64,000 nucleotides of DNA from JASLBX01 sp035762665 (GCA_035762665.1 DASTNZ010000013.1:1-64000), one strand, 5' to 3'. Shown: positions 26,589 through 35,262, counted from the stretch's first letter. The notes: generated by a model from the letters alone, not told the origin. Numbers and translations are program-made.

Positions 26589-27338
26589 ATGTCAGGCCCG
26601 GTCCGGGTTCAGTTGTGTGGTCATTTCGCGCTGGTTCGCGAAGACGAGGCGCGGCTGGACGATGCGCTGCCCGGTCGGCTTGGCCGGCTGCTCGTGGCCT
26701 ACCTGGTCCTGCGCCGGCCGGCGTTCGTCGCCCGCGATGAGCTCTTGGAGGCGCTGTGGGCCAATCAGAACCCCGCGGCGCGCGGCAGCGCCCTCACCGT
26801 GCTGCTCTCCCGGGTCAGGACAGTGCTTGGCGACCAACTGCGCGGACGCGGTCAGATCAGCATCGTGTTGCCAGAAGGCTCCACAGTCGATGTCGAGACC
26901 GCATTCGCTGGGCTGCACGCCGCTCAGTCGGCGGTGGCGCTTGGCGACTGGCGGCGCGCGTGGGCGCCCGCGCTGACAGCAATGCTTGTCAGCCGCCGTC
27001 GGTTCCTGCCCGAAGCAGACACGTGGTGGGCGGATGAGTGGCGGACTCGCCTGGACGATCTACATCTGCATGCGCTGGAGAGTTACGCTCGCGCCTGCCT
27101 CGGCCTTGGCGGTACAGAGTTGGCCAGTGCCGAGCGTGCCGCCAGACGGCTGGTTGAACTCGCTCCTCTGCGAGAGAGCGGACAGCTTGTGCTGATCCAG
27201 ACTCTCGCCGCCCGCGGCAATCTCGCCGAGGCGCTGACCGCATACGAGCTGCTTCGCAGGACTCTGCGCGAGGAGTTGGGCACCGATCCGGGGCCGGAGT
27301 TGCAGCGCGCCCACGCGAACCTCCTGGGCCCGCGCTGA
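26589..27338 (+). CDS. Short SARP-like (BTAD) transcriptional regulator
   Basis: A 249-residue regulator of minimal SARP form. An OmpR-like winged helix (about 5-95: VRVQLCGHFALVRED, GRLGRLLVAYLVLRR, ARDELLEALWANQNP, ALTVLLSRVRTVLG) is followed by a BTAD helical domain (about 100-245: LARGLGGTE-like repeats, LVELAPLRESGQLVLIQTLAARGNLAEALTAYELLR, EELGTDPGPELQ). SARPs activate promoters by binding direct repeats near -35. A 13-bp repeat at exactly 22-bp spacing lies just 3' of this gene and may be its target. Confidence 0.88.
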   Translation: MSGPVRVQLCGHFALVREDEARLDDALPGRLGRLLVAYLVLRRPAFVARDELLEALWANQNPAARGSALTVLLSRVRTVLGDQLRGRGQISIVLPEGSTVDVETAFAGLHAAQSAVALGDWRRAWAPALTAMLVSRRRFLPEADTWWADEWRTRLDDLHLHALESYARACLGLGGTELASAERAARRLVELAPLRESGQLVLIQTLAARGNLAEALTAYELLRRTLREELGTDPGPELQRAHANLLGPR

Positions 27339-27348
27339 TCGACGACCG

Positions 27349-27383
27349 CAATGTCGCCGCAAGGTAAGCACAATGTTGCCGCA
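27349..27383 (+). repeat. Direct repeat with 22-bp period (possible SARP operator)
   Basis: CAATGTCGCCGCA at 27349-27361 and CAATGTTGCCGCA at 27371-27383 differ at one position and start exactly 22 bp apart, two helical turns. SARP proteins bind direct repeats with 11- or 22-bp periods. The repeat begins 11 bp after the SARP stop and 53 bp before a small ORF with a good ribosome site (27436). The inference is untested and the ORF is itself uncertain. Confidence 0.45.
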
Positions 27384-27435
27384 GGGGCGCAAGAGCATCG
27401 TTGATGCCGTCAAATACCGCTATTCGGAGGCATCC

Positions 27436-27678
27436 ATGCAAGGCGCGACTCAACTTACTGATGTTCGACTCCCTGCCACGAGCCCACGTTCGGCTCAGGC
27501 AGGACAATTGCCTGCACCACACCGCAGCGACCAGGCGCCGCTTGGCCGTCTTACGTCAAGACTTCTACAAGCCTGGCGTTCCCGCGCCGCGTCAGAGCCG
27601 ACTGACGGGCGGGAGTACGGATGGTCCGCTGTGCCGGAACTTCGTGATTACCCCACGCGTCGGCAGTCAAGATCGTGA
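27436..27678 (+). CDS. Small hypothetical protein (80 residues), uncertain
   Basis: GGAGG lies exactly 5 nt before the ATG. The product is polar and basic, with a probable helix GRLTSRLLQAWRSRAASE and a C-terminus VPELRDYPTRRQSRS. Third-position GC is lower than in neighbours, and no family is recognised, so this could be chance. In favour are the ribosome site, the lack of any other supported gene between 27339 and 27733, and the 22-bp-spaced repeat upstream. The rest of this 395-base stretch holds nothing I can identify. Confidence 0.35.
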   Translation: MQGATQLTDVRLPATSPRSAQAGQLPAPHRSDQAPLGRLTSRLLQAWRSRAASEPTDGREYGWSAVPELRDYPTRRQSRS

Positions 27679-27733
27679 ACATGCTCGGGGCAGGCGCGAG
27701 TTCGGGCGGCCGCCGCTGCCACTGCAGCTGCGC

Positions 27734-28210
27734 TCACACCCGCTTCGGCACCGCGCCTGTCCAGCTGAAGACGACGCGCATCGCTTTGTGCCCGAAGTCG
27801 GCAGTGGGGTTGAACATGCACGGGCAACCACCGTCGATAACGGTGACACCATGCTCGCGGCCGTATGCCGTGGCAGACTCCGAGACGCTGCCCGTTCCGG
27901 GCCCGCGATGCATCCACACCTGGGGAATGCCGAGCTCAACGCACTCCCTCATGGTGACGTCAGCGGTTTCCGGCCGGGTGCCGATCACCACCGCCTCAAC
28001 GCGGCCGGGCACCGAGGCCAGGTCGGGATAGCACTTGTCGCCTTCCACCTCGTCGGCATTCGGATTGATCGCGAATACGTCGTAGCCCCGTTCCCTCAGC
28101 CGCTGGTACACGATATTCGCGCCATGTCCCTGTGGCGTGCGTGATACTCCGGTCACCGCGATCCGCTTGTTGGCCAGAAACTGCGATGCGGCCTGCTTTA
28201 TCGGCAGCAT
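27734..28210 (-). CDS. CoA-binding domain protein (YccU/DUF-type)
   Basis: A 158-residue stand-alone CoA-binding Rossmann-like protein. It shows IAVTGVSRTPQGHGANIVYQRL, YDVFAINPNADEVEGDKCYPDL, VVIGTRPETADVTMREC and a late VIDGGCPCMFNPTAD, the order seen in small CoA-binding proteins related to succinyl-CoA synthetase alpha. The closing CPCMF block with two Cys is conserved in this branch. GGAGG lies 7 nt before the ATG. Probably cytoplasmic; possibly binds CoA thioesters or a related nucleotide. Confidence 0.88.
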   Translation of the reverse strand: MLPIKQAASQFLANKRIAVTGVSRTPQGHGANIVYQRLRERGYDVFAINPNADEVEGDKCYPDLASVPGRVEAVVIGTRPETADVTMRECVELGIPQVWMHRGPGTGSVSESATAYGREHGVTVIDGGCPCMFNPTADFGHKAMRVVFSWTGAVPKRV

Positions 28211-28408
28211 GGCGCCACCTCCGGGTGATTGGCGGGGTTCTTACGGCGTCAAGCCTCCGTCCGTGCTGGGATCCGCAGCGACGGGCGAACCTCCCTGGTC
28301 GTTAGGGCCGAACGTCCCTGCAGACCTTGGAATCCAGCCGGTTGAAGATCGGCGCTGTTCGTCGCAGATAAGAGATAATCGCCCAACACCGAACACACCG
28401 GGAAAGGT

Positions 28409-29104
28409 TCAGCCGTCTGCACCTGTGCGCAGGTGCAGACGGCAGGCGTCGGGTTCGGCGAACGGCAGTAGAGCCGTACGGTCCGGCTCCCCGCCGAAAA
28501 CGGACATGGCCCCGCGCACAATGCCGAGATGTACTGAGCACACGACCTCGGGGTAACGGCGCGCCGTGTCAAGCAGCGGGCAACGGCGGAGGGCGACGGT
28601 TGTCGCACGGGCGTCTGCCGCAGGGTCGAACCCAAGCTCGGCCAGAATGCCGACGACCTTGCGGCGAGCCGCGCTCGCGCTGGTGGGTCGCGGGCCTGGC
28701 GCAGCGATCGCCAGCGAACGGCCCCACTCGATTCCGGCGGTCAGCGCGTCGGTAGATGGATCGGCGCTCGTGCGTGCGATATGCGACGCGAGCGCGCTCG
28801 CCAGGCCGGCATAGTCGCGGACCCGGGGATCGGGCTCGGACAGGCCCTCCGCGGCGGCGTAGAGCCAGGCCGGCCGGCCACGTCCCGCAGGCCGTGCCCG
28901 TTCCCTTGTCGCCAAGCCCCGGGTCACGAGGGCGTCGAGGTGGTCGCGGACGGTGTTGCCGTGCATCCCAAGCTCGGCCGCGAGCTCAGTGACGGTCACG
29001 GGAATGTCGTGACGCTGCAACCGCTCGAGCACGTGCGCCCGTTGGCTCGACAGGGGGCTGCCGGTGAGGTCGCGGCGAACCGGTGCGGGGCCATTGTTTT
29101 TCAC
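28409..29104 (-). CDS. Winged-helix regulator with C-terminal cysteines
   Basis: A 231-residue regulator from a GTG. The N-terminal half is an ArsR/DeoR-like winged helix (RAHVLERLQRHDIPVTVTELAAELG, then HGNTVRDHLDALVTRGL). The C-terminal third carries three Cys, in RRCPLLDTARR, PEVVCSVHLG and PDACRLHL, an arrangement like SufR-type iron-sulfur sensors, although the spacing is not identical. It is divergent from the hemerythrin-DUF2249 gene, with an AT-rich symmetric site between them, so it probably senses NO, oxygen or iron-sulfur state and controls that gene. Cluster binding is inferred, not shown. Confidence 0.8.
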   Translation of the reverse strand: MKNNGPAPVRRDLTGSPLSSQRAHVLERLQRHDIPVTVTELAAELGMHGNTVRDHLDALVTRGLATRERARPAGRGRPAWLYAAAEGLSEPDPRVRDYAGLASALASHIARTSADPSTDALTAGIEWGRSLAIAAPGPRPTSASAARRKVVGILAELGFDPAADARATTVALRRCPLLDTARRYPEVVCSVHLGIVRGAMSVFGGEPDRTALLPFAEPDACRLHLRTGADG

Positions 29105-29108
29105 GGAG

Positions 29109-29126
29109 ATTACCGTAGTAAATTAC
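29109..29126. promoter_or_regulatory. Operator-like AT-rich palindrome between HTH and hemerythrin genes
   Basis: ATTACCGTAGTAAATTAC contains TTAC-N4-GTAA and, overlapping it, GTAAATTAC. It is AT-rich in otherwise GC-rich sequence and sits in the 58-bp gap between the divergent starts at 29104 and 29163. It is a likely site for the regulator at 28409. Together with the short gap, this implies the site overlaps both promoters. Confidence 0.5.
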
Positions 29127-29162
29127 AGGAGAAGTCACCAGCCACGCACCCGGAGGACACCA

Positions 29163-29951
29163 GTGATCACCAACAGGGAGGCGGCCGGCGTCGCCATCGC
29201 CACCAGCCCGGAAGACGCGGACGCAGTCGATGCCGTGAAGCGGCATCACGCGGAGCTGTCCCGGCAGTTGTCCGCCTGCGTCGATGCCATGCTTGACGTC
29301 GTGGCGGAGCCCGACGGCACTGCGGTCGAGCCTGCCCGGGCGCGCCTGCTGGGCTTTCTCACCGACGAACTGCTGCCCCACGCTGCAGCCGAAGAGGCAT
29401 CGCTCTACCCGGCGGCGGCCACCGACGCGCGAGCCCGCCTGCTGATCGACGGGATGCTCGCCGAACACCGGGTGATCCAATCGCTGGTGACCGAGATCGC
29501 CGACGCCGCGGAGCCGGTTCGTGCCGCGGCCGCGGCCAGGGCGGTCCAGGTGTTGTTCGACGCGCATCTGGCCAAGGAGAACGATCTCGTGGTGCCGGTT
29601 GTGGCCGCAAGCGGTGACACCTCGCTCGCGGCCGTGCTGGCCGGTATGCACGACATCCTCGGTGAGAAGGAGCCACCTGGAGGGTGCGGCGGGTCGTGCG
29701 GTTGTGGCGGTCATGACGATGTCGGCGCGCCTGAACTCGACGTTCGCACCGTGCCGCATGCTATTCGGCACGCTGCTGTCTTCGGCGCCCTCGACGCCGT
29801 TCCGACCGGCGGTTCGCTCGTACTAGTGGCGCCCCACGATCCGGTGCCGCTGCTGGACCAGATCCGTGCCCGTACCAGCGGCGCGTTCTCGGTCACGTAC
29901 GAGGAGCGTGGGCCGGAGTCCTGGCGGCTGCGGCTGAACCGGCAACACTGA
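29163..29951 (+). CDS. Hemerythrin-like HHE domain fused to DUF2249
   Basis: A 262-residue protein from a GTG with GGAGG at 6 nt. Residues about 20-165 form an HHE/hemerythrin four-helix bundle with its iron ligands: VKRHHAEL, LLPHAAAEEASL, LAEHRVIQSL and FDAHLAKENDLVV. A linker with Cys (CGGSCGCGGH, about residues 177-188) leads to a DUF2249/TusA-like domain (LDVRTVPHAIRHAAVFGALDA... to the end). A non-heme di-iron centre could bind oxygen or NO; the DUF2249 domain often accompanies NO/denitrification genes. Divergent from the cysteine-bearing regulator. Confidence 0.88.
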   Translation: MITNREAAGVAIATSPEDADAVDAVKRHHAELSRQLSACVDAMLDVVAEPDGTAVEPARARLLGFLTDELLPHAAAEEASLYPAAATDARARLLIDGMLAEHRVIQSLVTEIADAAEPVRAAAAARAVQVLFDAHLAKENDLVVPVVAASGDTSLAAVLAGMHDILGEKEPPGGCGGSCGCGGHDDVGAPELDVRTVPHAIRHAAVFGALDAVPTGGSLVLVAPHDPVPLLDQIRARTSGAFSVTYEERGPESWRLRLNRQH

Positions 29952-30064
29952 CCGAGCCGATCGCAAGAATTGCAGCCGAGCGCTCTCCAACCGCTCGCCG
30001 GGCCGATCCACAGTCGCACTCCGGTCCAGCCGTCTGCCTCGAGCCGCACCGTAGGCTGAGTCGG

Positions 30065-31156
30065 ATGAAAGCGGTCCTGTTCCGGACCTATGGCGGTCCG
30101 CTCGAGATCGTCGACATTCCCGAACCCGCGGCTCCTGATGACGGCGCGGTCATCCGGGTCGAGGCCACGGGCATATGCCGAAGCGACTGGCATGGCTGGC
30201 GCGGCCACGATCCGGACATCACCGTGCCGCACGTTCCCGGGCACGAGTTCGCGGGCGTGGTCCACACAGTGGGGCGATCGGTACGCCTCTGGGACGGGGA
30301 CGAACGAGTCACCGCGCCGTTCGTGTGCGGCTGCGGGACGTGTGGTCCGTGCGCTCGCGGTGACCAGCAGGTGTGCGAACGGCAGACCCAGCCGGGCTTC
30401 ACCCACGATGGCTCTTTCGCGGAGTACGTGGTGGTCCGGAACGCCGACGTGAACCTCGTCCGACTTCCGGACAGCGTGGACTCCGTGAGTGCGGCCGCTC
30501 TCGGCTGCCGGTTCGCGACGGCCTACCGGGCGGTGGTGCAGCAAGGACGGCCGGCCCCCGGTCAGTGGGTGGCCGTGTACGGGTGCGGGGGAGTGGGCCT
30601 GTCTGCGGTCATGATCGGTGTCGCCTCCGGCGCCCGTGTTGTCGCCGTCGATATTTCGCCCGATGCGCTGGACCTCGCGGCGGAGTTGGGGGCGGAGATA
30701 ACGATCAGCCCCTCCACGGTCGCTCCTGCGGCGGGTGGTGGCGGACTGGACGACATCGCGATGTGGGCAGCGAGAGTCGGTGCCGCGGTCCGGGAGGCGA
30801 CCGGGGGTGGCACGAGCATTTCGATTGACGCGCTGGGCAGTTCGGGCACATGTGCAGCGTCAGTTCACTCGCTCGAACGCCGCGGACGGCATGTTCAGGT
30901 CGGCCTGTTGCCGCCAGCACTCGGAACACCACCGATCCCTATGGACCGGGTGATCGGTGCAGAGTTGGAGATCGTCGGCAGTCATGGCATGGCGGCCCAC
31001 TCCTACCCGCCAATGCTCGCCGCCGTTGAGGCCGGTGTGTTACGCCCTGATCGGCTGATCACCAGGCGGATTGGCCTGGACGCCGTTGCAGGGGTCCTGG
31101 CGGAGATGGGTGAAGCGCCGCCCACCCAGCCGGGAATCACAGTGGCAACGCCCTAG
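30065..31156 (+). CDS. Zinc-dependent alcohol dehydrogenase
   Basis: A 363-residue MDR enzyme with the full zinc set. Catalytic zinc: CRSDWHGW (Cys38), GHEFAG (His/Glu near 60). Structural zinc: a CGCGTCGPCARGDQQVC block with four Cys near 88-106. The NAD(H)-binding Rossmann motif is YGCGGVGLSAVMIG near 180. This is the classical alcohol/polyol dehydrogenase form, oxidising a primary or secondary alcohol with NAD(P). It ends in a 4-bp convergent overlap with the TetR gene. Confidence 0.92.
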   Translation: MKAVLFRTYGGPLEIVDIPEPAAPDDGAVIRVEATGICRSDWHGWRGHDPDITVPHVPGHEFAGVVHTVGRSVRLWDGDERVTAPFVCGCGTCGPCARGDQQVCERQTQPGFTHDGSFAEYVVVRNADVNLVRLPDSVDSVSAAALGCRFATAYRAVVQQGRPAPGQWVAVYGCGGVGLSAVMIGVASGARVVAVDISPDALDLAAELGAEITISPSTVAPAAGGGGLDDIAMWAARVGAAVREATGGGTSISIDALGSSGTCAASVHSLERRGRHVQVGLLPPALGTPPIPMDRVIGAELEIVGSHGMAAHSYPPMLAAVEAGVLRPDRLITRRIGLDAVAGVLAEMGEAPPTQPGITVATP

Positions 31157-31827
31157 GTCTCGGCAGCCAGGCCGGCCGGTTTGCAGACGGCACGCTCGGC
31201 CATCGAGATGAGTCGCTCAGCCACAGTGGCCGAGTCCAGACCACGCCCGGTGTACAGGAGGTCGAAGGTGTCGAAGCTGGTGATGACGTAGAGGAGGTCG
31301 ACGGCTTCGGCTTCGGTCACGTCCGGCCGTAGCAGGCCTTGCTCGGCGAGGCGCTTGCCGAGGTATTCCATGCCGCGGGCCCGCGACCGCTCCAGCCGCA
31401 ATGCCATGCCGGCCATGGCGTCCGGGTCGAGCAGTCCCATCGAATAAAGAGCCCGAGCCGCGTCGCGCTCGGTCGCGTAGACCTCGCTAGCGGCACGGAG
31501 GCTGCCCCGAAGGTGTTCGCGCGCATCGGGATGTTGCACGGCCTGCACGATGCGGTCGAAGCCGGCCCGGTCGTAGAGGTACGTGGCGAATGCGTTGAAC
31601 AAACCGGCCCGGGATCCGAAGACCAGGTAGACGGTGGATCGAGCGACACCGGCATCCTGAGCCACCCGGTCCACACTGATTGCTTTCGCCGGCGTTTCGC
31701 GGAGCTGGTCGTACATCGATTCAAGGATCCGGCGACGGGTGTCCTCGGCCGCTGCTGCGCGAACTCGCTGCTCGTACTTCCTCGGCGCCACTGGCTCGCT
31801 CCTCATTTCACTTGACATCGCGTCCAT
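31153..31827 (-). CDS. TetR-family transcriptional repressor
   Basis: A 224-residue regulator with a TetR helix-turn-helix (about 28-74: TRRRILESMYDQL, SVDRVAQDAGVARSTVYLVFGS) and an all-helical C-terminus. ATGs at 31827, 31818 and 31806 are all possible starts; none has a strong ribosome site, and the choice changes only the unstructured N-terminus. It is divergent from the FAD monooxygenase at 31883, and the 55-bp gap holds a near-perfect 28-bp dyad, so it very likely represses that enzyme and itself, releasing on an aromatic or antibiotic-like ligand. Confidence 0.9.
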   Translation of the reverse strand: MDAMSSEMRSEPVAPRKYEQRVRAAAAEDTRRRILESMYDQLRETPAKAISVDRVAQDAGVARSTVYLVFGSRAGLFNAFATYLYDRAGFDRIVQAVQHPDAREHLRGSLRAASEVYATERDAARALYSMGLLDPDAMAGMALRLERSRARGMEYLGKRLAEQGLLRPDVTEAEAVDLLYVITSFDTFDLLYTGRGLDSATVAERLISMAERAVCKPAGLAAET

Positions 31828-31866
31828 CAGAATACACCATGTCTAGTGAAAGACATCGTGTCCATC
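31814..31866. promoter_or_regulatory. TetR operator and half-site repeats upstream of the monooxygenase
   Basis: ACACCATGTCT (31834-31844) is mirrored by AGACATCGTGT (31851-31861) around a 6-bp centre; only one position per arm breaks symmetry. A direct repeat links GACATCGCGTCCATC (31814-31828, inside the TetR start region) with GACATCGTGTCCATC (31852-31866), 14 of 15 positions the same. Each contains the core GACA-N3-[TC]GTC. This suggests two or more dimers on the divergent promoter, one over the TetR start. Confidence 0.78.
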
Positions 31867-31882
31867 GAAATTTGGGAGAGTC

Positions 31883-33367
31883 ATGAGACAGAACGTTGTA
31901 CCGGAGGTGCCGGTGCTGATCGTGGGCGCAGGCCCGGCAGGCCTCACTGCAGCGATCACGTTGGCTCGCTACGGCGTCGATTCGCTGGTCGTCGAGCGGC
32001 GGGCAGATCTTTCGTCGCTTCCTCGAGCGACGGCCGTCAGCACACGCACCATGGAGATCATGCGGACGTTCGGGCTCGAGGAGCGAGTGCGGTCCGGTGG
32101 CATCGACGTCGAGTGGAACGCGTGGATCACCGAGACCCTCGCCTCTCCCGTCGGCGTCCCGATGCCTCTCGGTTTTCCGACTCGCGAGGAAGCCGCGTTG
32201 ATAAGTCCGACCACTCCGGCGTGCGTGCCGCAGGACCATCTGGAGCCGGTGCTACTGGACCACTTGCGATCGTTTCCGGGCGTCGACATACGCTTCAGCA
32301 CCGAGCTCGTGACGCTAGAGCAGGACTCGGAATGGGCGACTGCGACACTGCTTGACACTGCGTCGGAACGCACAATTGCGGTCCGCGCCAGATACGTCTT
32401 GGCGGCGGATGGAGCGCATAGCAGAGTCAGGGCGGTGCTGGGCATCCCTATGGAAGGTCCAGACAACCTGATCGAACACTCCACCGTCTTGTTCGAGGCG
32501 CCGCTATGGGAGGTCCTCGGGGATCGCCGACACGGTATCTACGTGATTACCCATCCCGAGGCCGCCGGCATTTTCGTCCCGGTCGGAGCCGATGACCGCT
32601 GGTTGTACGGGCGAGAACTGGCCCAGGCTCACCAGCGGCCGGAGAACACCGACAGCCTTGCCGACCTGCTGCGGACGGCGTCGGGTATTCCGTGGTTGCG
32701 CCCGCGGATAGAACGACTGGGCAGCTTCTCCTTCGCGGCTCAGATCGCCTCGCGTTACAGAGAACAGCGGGTGTTCCTGATCGGCGACGCCGCGCACCGG
32801 GTCACCCCACGTGGCGGTACCGGCATGAACACGGCCATCCATGACGGCTTCGACCTCGCGTGGAAGCTCGGCTGGGTGCTCAGTGGCTGGGCTGAGCCAG
32901 AACTGCTCGACACCTATGAGACGGAACGGCGTCCCGTGGGTTTGCTCAATACGGCGCGGTCAGCGGACCCCAACGGGAGCCAGCGTGAAGCCGCCGAAGG
33001 ATTGGTCGCTGATCTCGGCGATCGAATCCCGCACGCGTGGCTAAGCCATGACGGGGCTCGCACCTCCACCCTGGATCTACTCGGTCCAGGCCTGACGCTG
33101 CTGACCGATGAGCACGGCGGTATCTGGCGGCATGCGCTGCCGAGCACGGTTGCGACGATCGTGACGCACATCGTCGATGAGCCGGCGGCGGAAGCCTTGG
33201 GTATGCGCGGCGGAGGAGCAGTCCTTGTGCGACCCGACGCCAAGCCGATCGCTACCTGGCTGGAAGCTGTGCAAGATCCAGTGAGTGCCATGGCCGCCGC
33301 GGTCACGGGCATGGCGGTGCGCACGAATGGCCCGGTGCCCGCCTGGCAGCGCGTCCTGGCCAGCTAG
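31883..33367 (+). CDS. FAD-dependent aromatic monooxygenase
   Basis: A 494-residue flavoprotein of the PheA/TfdB class A hydroxylases. It has the Rossmann GAGPAGLTAAITLARYG near 15-32, the central YVLAADGAHSRVR (DG motif), and the FAD-ribityl block FLIGDAAHRVTPRGGTGMN near 300. The C-terminal 120 residues resemble the thioredoxin-like tail of phenol hydroxylases. It should hydroxylate an aromatic or polyketide substrate using NAD(P)H and oxygen. Divergent from the TetR gene, whose palindromic operator overlaps its promoter. Confidence 0.9.
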   Translation: MRQNVVPEVPVLIVGAGPAGLTAAITLARYGVDSLVVERRADLSSLPRATAVSTRTMEIMRTFGLEERVRSGGIDVEWNAWITETLASPVGVPMPLGFPTREEAALISPTTPACVPQDHLEPVLLDHLRSFPGVDIRFSTELVTLEQDSEWATATLLDTASERTIAVRARYVLAADGAHSRVRAVLGIPMEGPDNLIEHSTVLFEAPLWEVLGDRRHGIYVITHPEAAGIFVPVGADDRWLYGRELAQAHQRPENTDSLADLLRTASGIPWLRPRIERLGSFSFAAQIASRYREQRVFLIGDAAHRVTPRGGTGMNTAIHDGFDLAWKLGWVLSGWAEPELLDTYETERRPVGLLNTARSADPNGSQREAAEGLVADLGDRIPHAWLSHDGARTSTLDLLGPGLTLLTDEHGGIWRHALPSTVATIVTHIVDEPAAEALGMRGGGAVLVRPDAKPIATWLEAVQDPVSAMAAAVTGMAVRTNGPVPAWQRVLAS

Positions 33368-33474
33368 CCGCCGGCAAGAAGCCCCTTGTGCCCGGGATAC
33401 TGGTTTGGGGCTCGCTCTCGGCGGAGACGATAGCTGGCGATGAATGCTCCGGTGATTGGCTGACGGAGGTAGCG

Positions 33475-35262
33475 ATGCGCACCGACCTAGCCCGTTTGAT
33501 CGCAGCCATCGGCAGTGGAGGCTTGATCGTGGCGCTGGTGGTGCCGATCTCACCAGCCGCCGGAGCGCCAAGGACCACCGAGAAGGAACCTGTCGCGGTC
33601 GGGACGGGTGGCGCGGTCGCGACGGTCGACGCCGAGGCCACCCGGGTAGGGCTGGAGGTGTTACGCAAGGGTGGCAATGCCGTGGACGCCGCCGTAGCAG
33701 CGGCTGCGACGTTGGGGGTGACCGAGCCGTTCTCCGCCGGGATCGGTGGCGGTGGCTTCTTCGTGTTCTACGAGGCAGCGTCCGGTCAGGTCCACACGAT
33801 CGACGGCCGCGAGACTGCTCCGCAGGCCATGCAGGAGGATGCGTTTGTCGAAGACGGTACGCCGATTCCCTTCGCCGAAGCCGTCACCTCCGGGTTGTCC
33901 GTTGGTGTTCCGGGCACGCCGGAAACTTGGGATGTCGCGCTGGACCAATGGGGAACGATCACTCTGCGCGAGGCATTGCGGGGAGCGACCCAAGTCGCCC
34001 GTCGAGGCTTCGTTGTCGACCAGACCTTCTTCGACCAAACGGCCGCCAACGCCGCCAGATTCGCGGATTTCACCTCGACTGCCGAGCTCTATCTTCCCGG
34101 TGGGGAGCCCCCGCAGGTGGGCACGGTGTTCCGCAACCGCGACCTCGCGGCGACGTACGGCCTGCTGGCGCGGGAGGGTGTCGACGCTCTTTACACCGGT
34201 CCTCTCGCACAGGAGATCGTCGACACGGTGCAGAACCCTCCGGTCACGCCCGGAGCCACCCGGGTCGTCCGCTCCGGCCTCATGGAACTCGCCGACCTGG
34301 CGGCCTATGACGCCCCGCTGCGCGAACCTACCCATGTCTCCTACCGCTCCCTGGACGTGTTCGGCATGGGGCCCCCGTCATCAGGTGGTTCGACCGTCGG
34401 CGAGGCACTGAACATCCTCGAGAACTTCTCCCTCGCCGAGATGGACGAAACCCAGGCGCTGCACCATTACCTGGAAGCGAGCGCACTGGCCTTCGCCGAC
34501 CGCAACCGTTACGTCGGTGACAGCGACTACGTCAACGTGCCGCTGGAGGAACTGCTCTCCGACGGATTCGCGGCCGAGCGAGCCTGCGAGATTTCCCCTG
34601 CCGCCGCACTGGTCAAGCCGGTCCCACCCGGGGTGCCTGATGGCGACTACGACACGACGTGCGCGTCGGCCACCTCCGTCGGCCTAGCCGGCAACGACGG
34701 TGTGTCGACCACCCACCTGACCACCGCCGACCGGTTCGGCAACGTGGTGTCGTACACACTTACCATCGAGTCGACCGGCGGTGCGGGCATTGTCGTCCCC
34801 GACCGCGGCTTCCTGCTGAACAACGAGTTGACCGACTTCAACTTCACCGACACGCAGGGTGGCAACGATCCCAACCTGCCGGCGCCGGGTAAGCGTCCGC
34901 GAAGCTCCATGTCGCCGACGATCGTGCTGGACGGCGGAGAGCCGCTGCTGGCGGTTGGCTCGCCGGGCGGTTCGACGATCATCACTACGGTGCTACAGAT
35001 CCTCGTGAATCGGCTCGATCTCGGCATGGACCTACCTGAGGCGCTCGCGGCACCGCGTGCCACCCAACGCAATACGGCGTCGGTGCTGGCCGAACCGGGC
35101 TTCCCGCGTGGGGAACTGGCGGCACTGGGGCACGCTTTCTCCGACACCGGTGAGATCGGAGCCGCGACCGGAATCGAGATACTCGAGGACGGCCGTATGC
35201 AAGCGGTTGCCGAACCGGAACGTCGAGGTGGGGGAAGCGCGGGCGTAGTCTCTCCCGACTGA
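33475..35262 (+). CDS. ggt: Gamma-glutamyltransferase (exported)
   Basis: A 595-residue Ntn hydrolase precursor. The ATG at 33475 follows GGAGG at 5 nt and opens a signal peptide (about 1-31, GLIVALVVPISPAAGAP). The large subunit carries EVLRKGGNAVDAAVA, IGGGGFF and the RETAP substrate block. The autocatalytic Thr is T412, in DGVSTTHLTTAD; cleavage there exposes the nucleophile. The small subunit carries GFLLNNELTDF, KRPRSSMSPT and GSPGGSTI. It acts outside the cell on glutathione and other gamma-glutamyl compounds. Length is normal. Confidence 0.93.
   Translation: MRTDLARLIAAIGSGGLIVALVVPISPAAGAPRTTEKEPVAVGTGGAVATVDAEATRVGLEVLRKGGNAVDAAVAAAATLGVTEPFSAGIGGGGFFVFYEAASGQVHTIDGRETAPQAMQEDAFVEDGTPIPFAEAVTSGLSVGVPGTPETWDVALDQWGTITLREALRGATQVARRGFVVDQTFFDQTAANAARFADFTSTAELYLPGGEPPQVGTVFRNRDLAATYGLLAREGVDALYTGPLAQEIVDTVQNPPVTPGATRVVRSGLMELADLAAYDAPLREPTHVSYRSLDVFGMGPPSSGGSTVGEALNILENFSLAEMDETQALHHYLEASALAFADRNRYVGDSDYVNVPLEELLSDGFAAERACEISPAAALVKPVPPGVPDGDYDTTCASATSVGLAGNDGVSTTHLTTADRFGNVVSYTLTIESTGGAGIVVPDRGFLLNNELTDFNFTDTQGGNDPNLPAPGKRPRSSMSPTIVLDGGEPLLAVGSPGGSTIITTVLQILVNRLDLGMDLPEALAAPRATQRNTASVLAEPGFPRGELAALGHAFSDTGEIGAATGIEILEDGRMQAVAEPERRGGGSAGVVSPD

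Noticed and set aside
27401..28144. Plus-strand open frame of 247 codons
   Set aside because: Most of it is antisense to the CoA-binding gene and no ribosome site precedes it; the small frame at 27436 is the better candidate.
29711..30544. Minus-strand open frame of 277 codons
   Set aside because: Antisense to the hemerythrin and alcohol dehydrogenase genes; low-complexity sequence.
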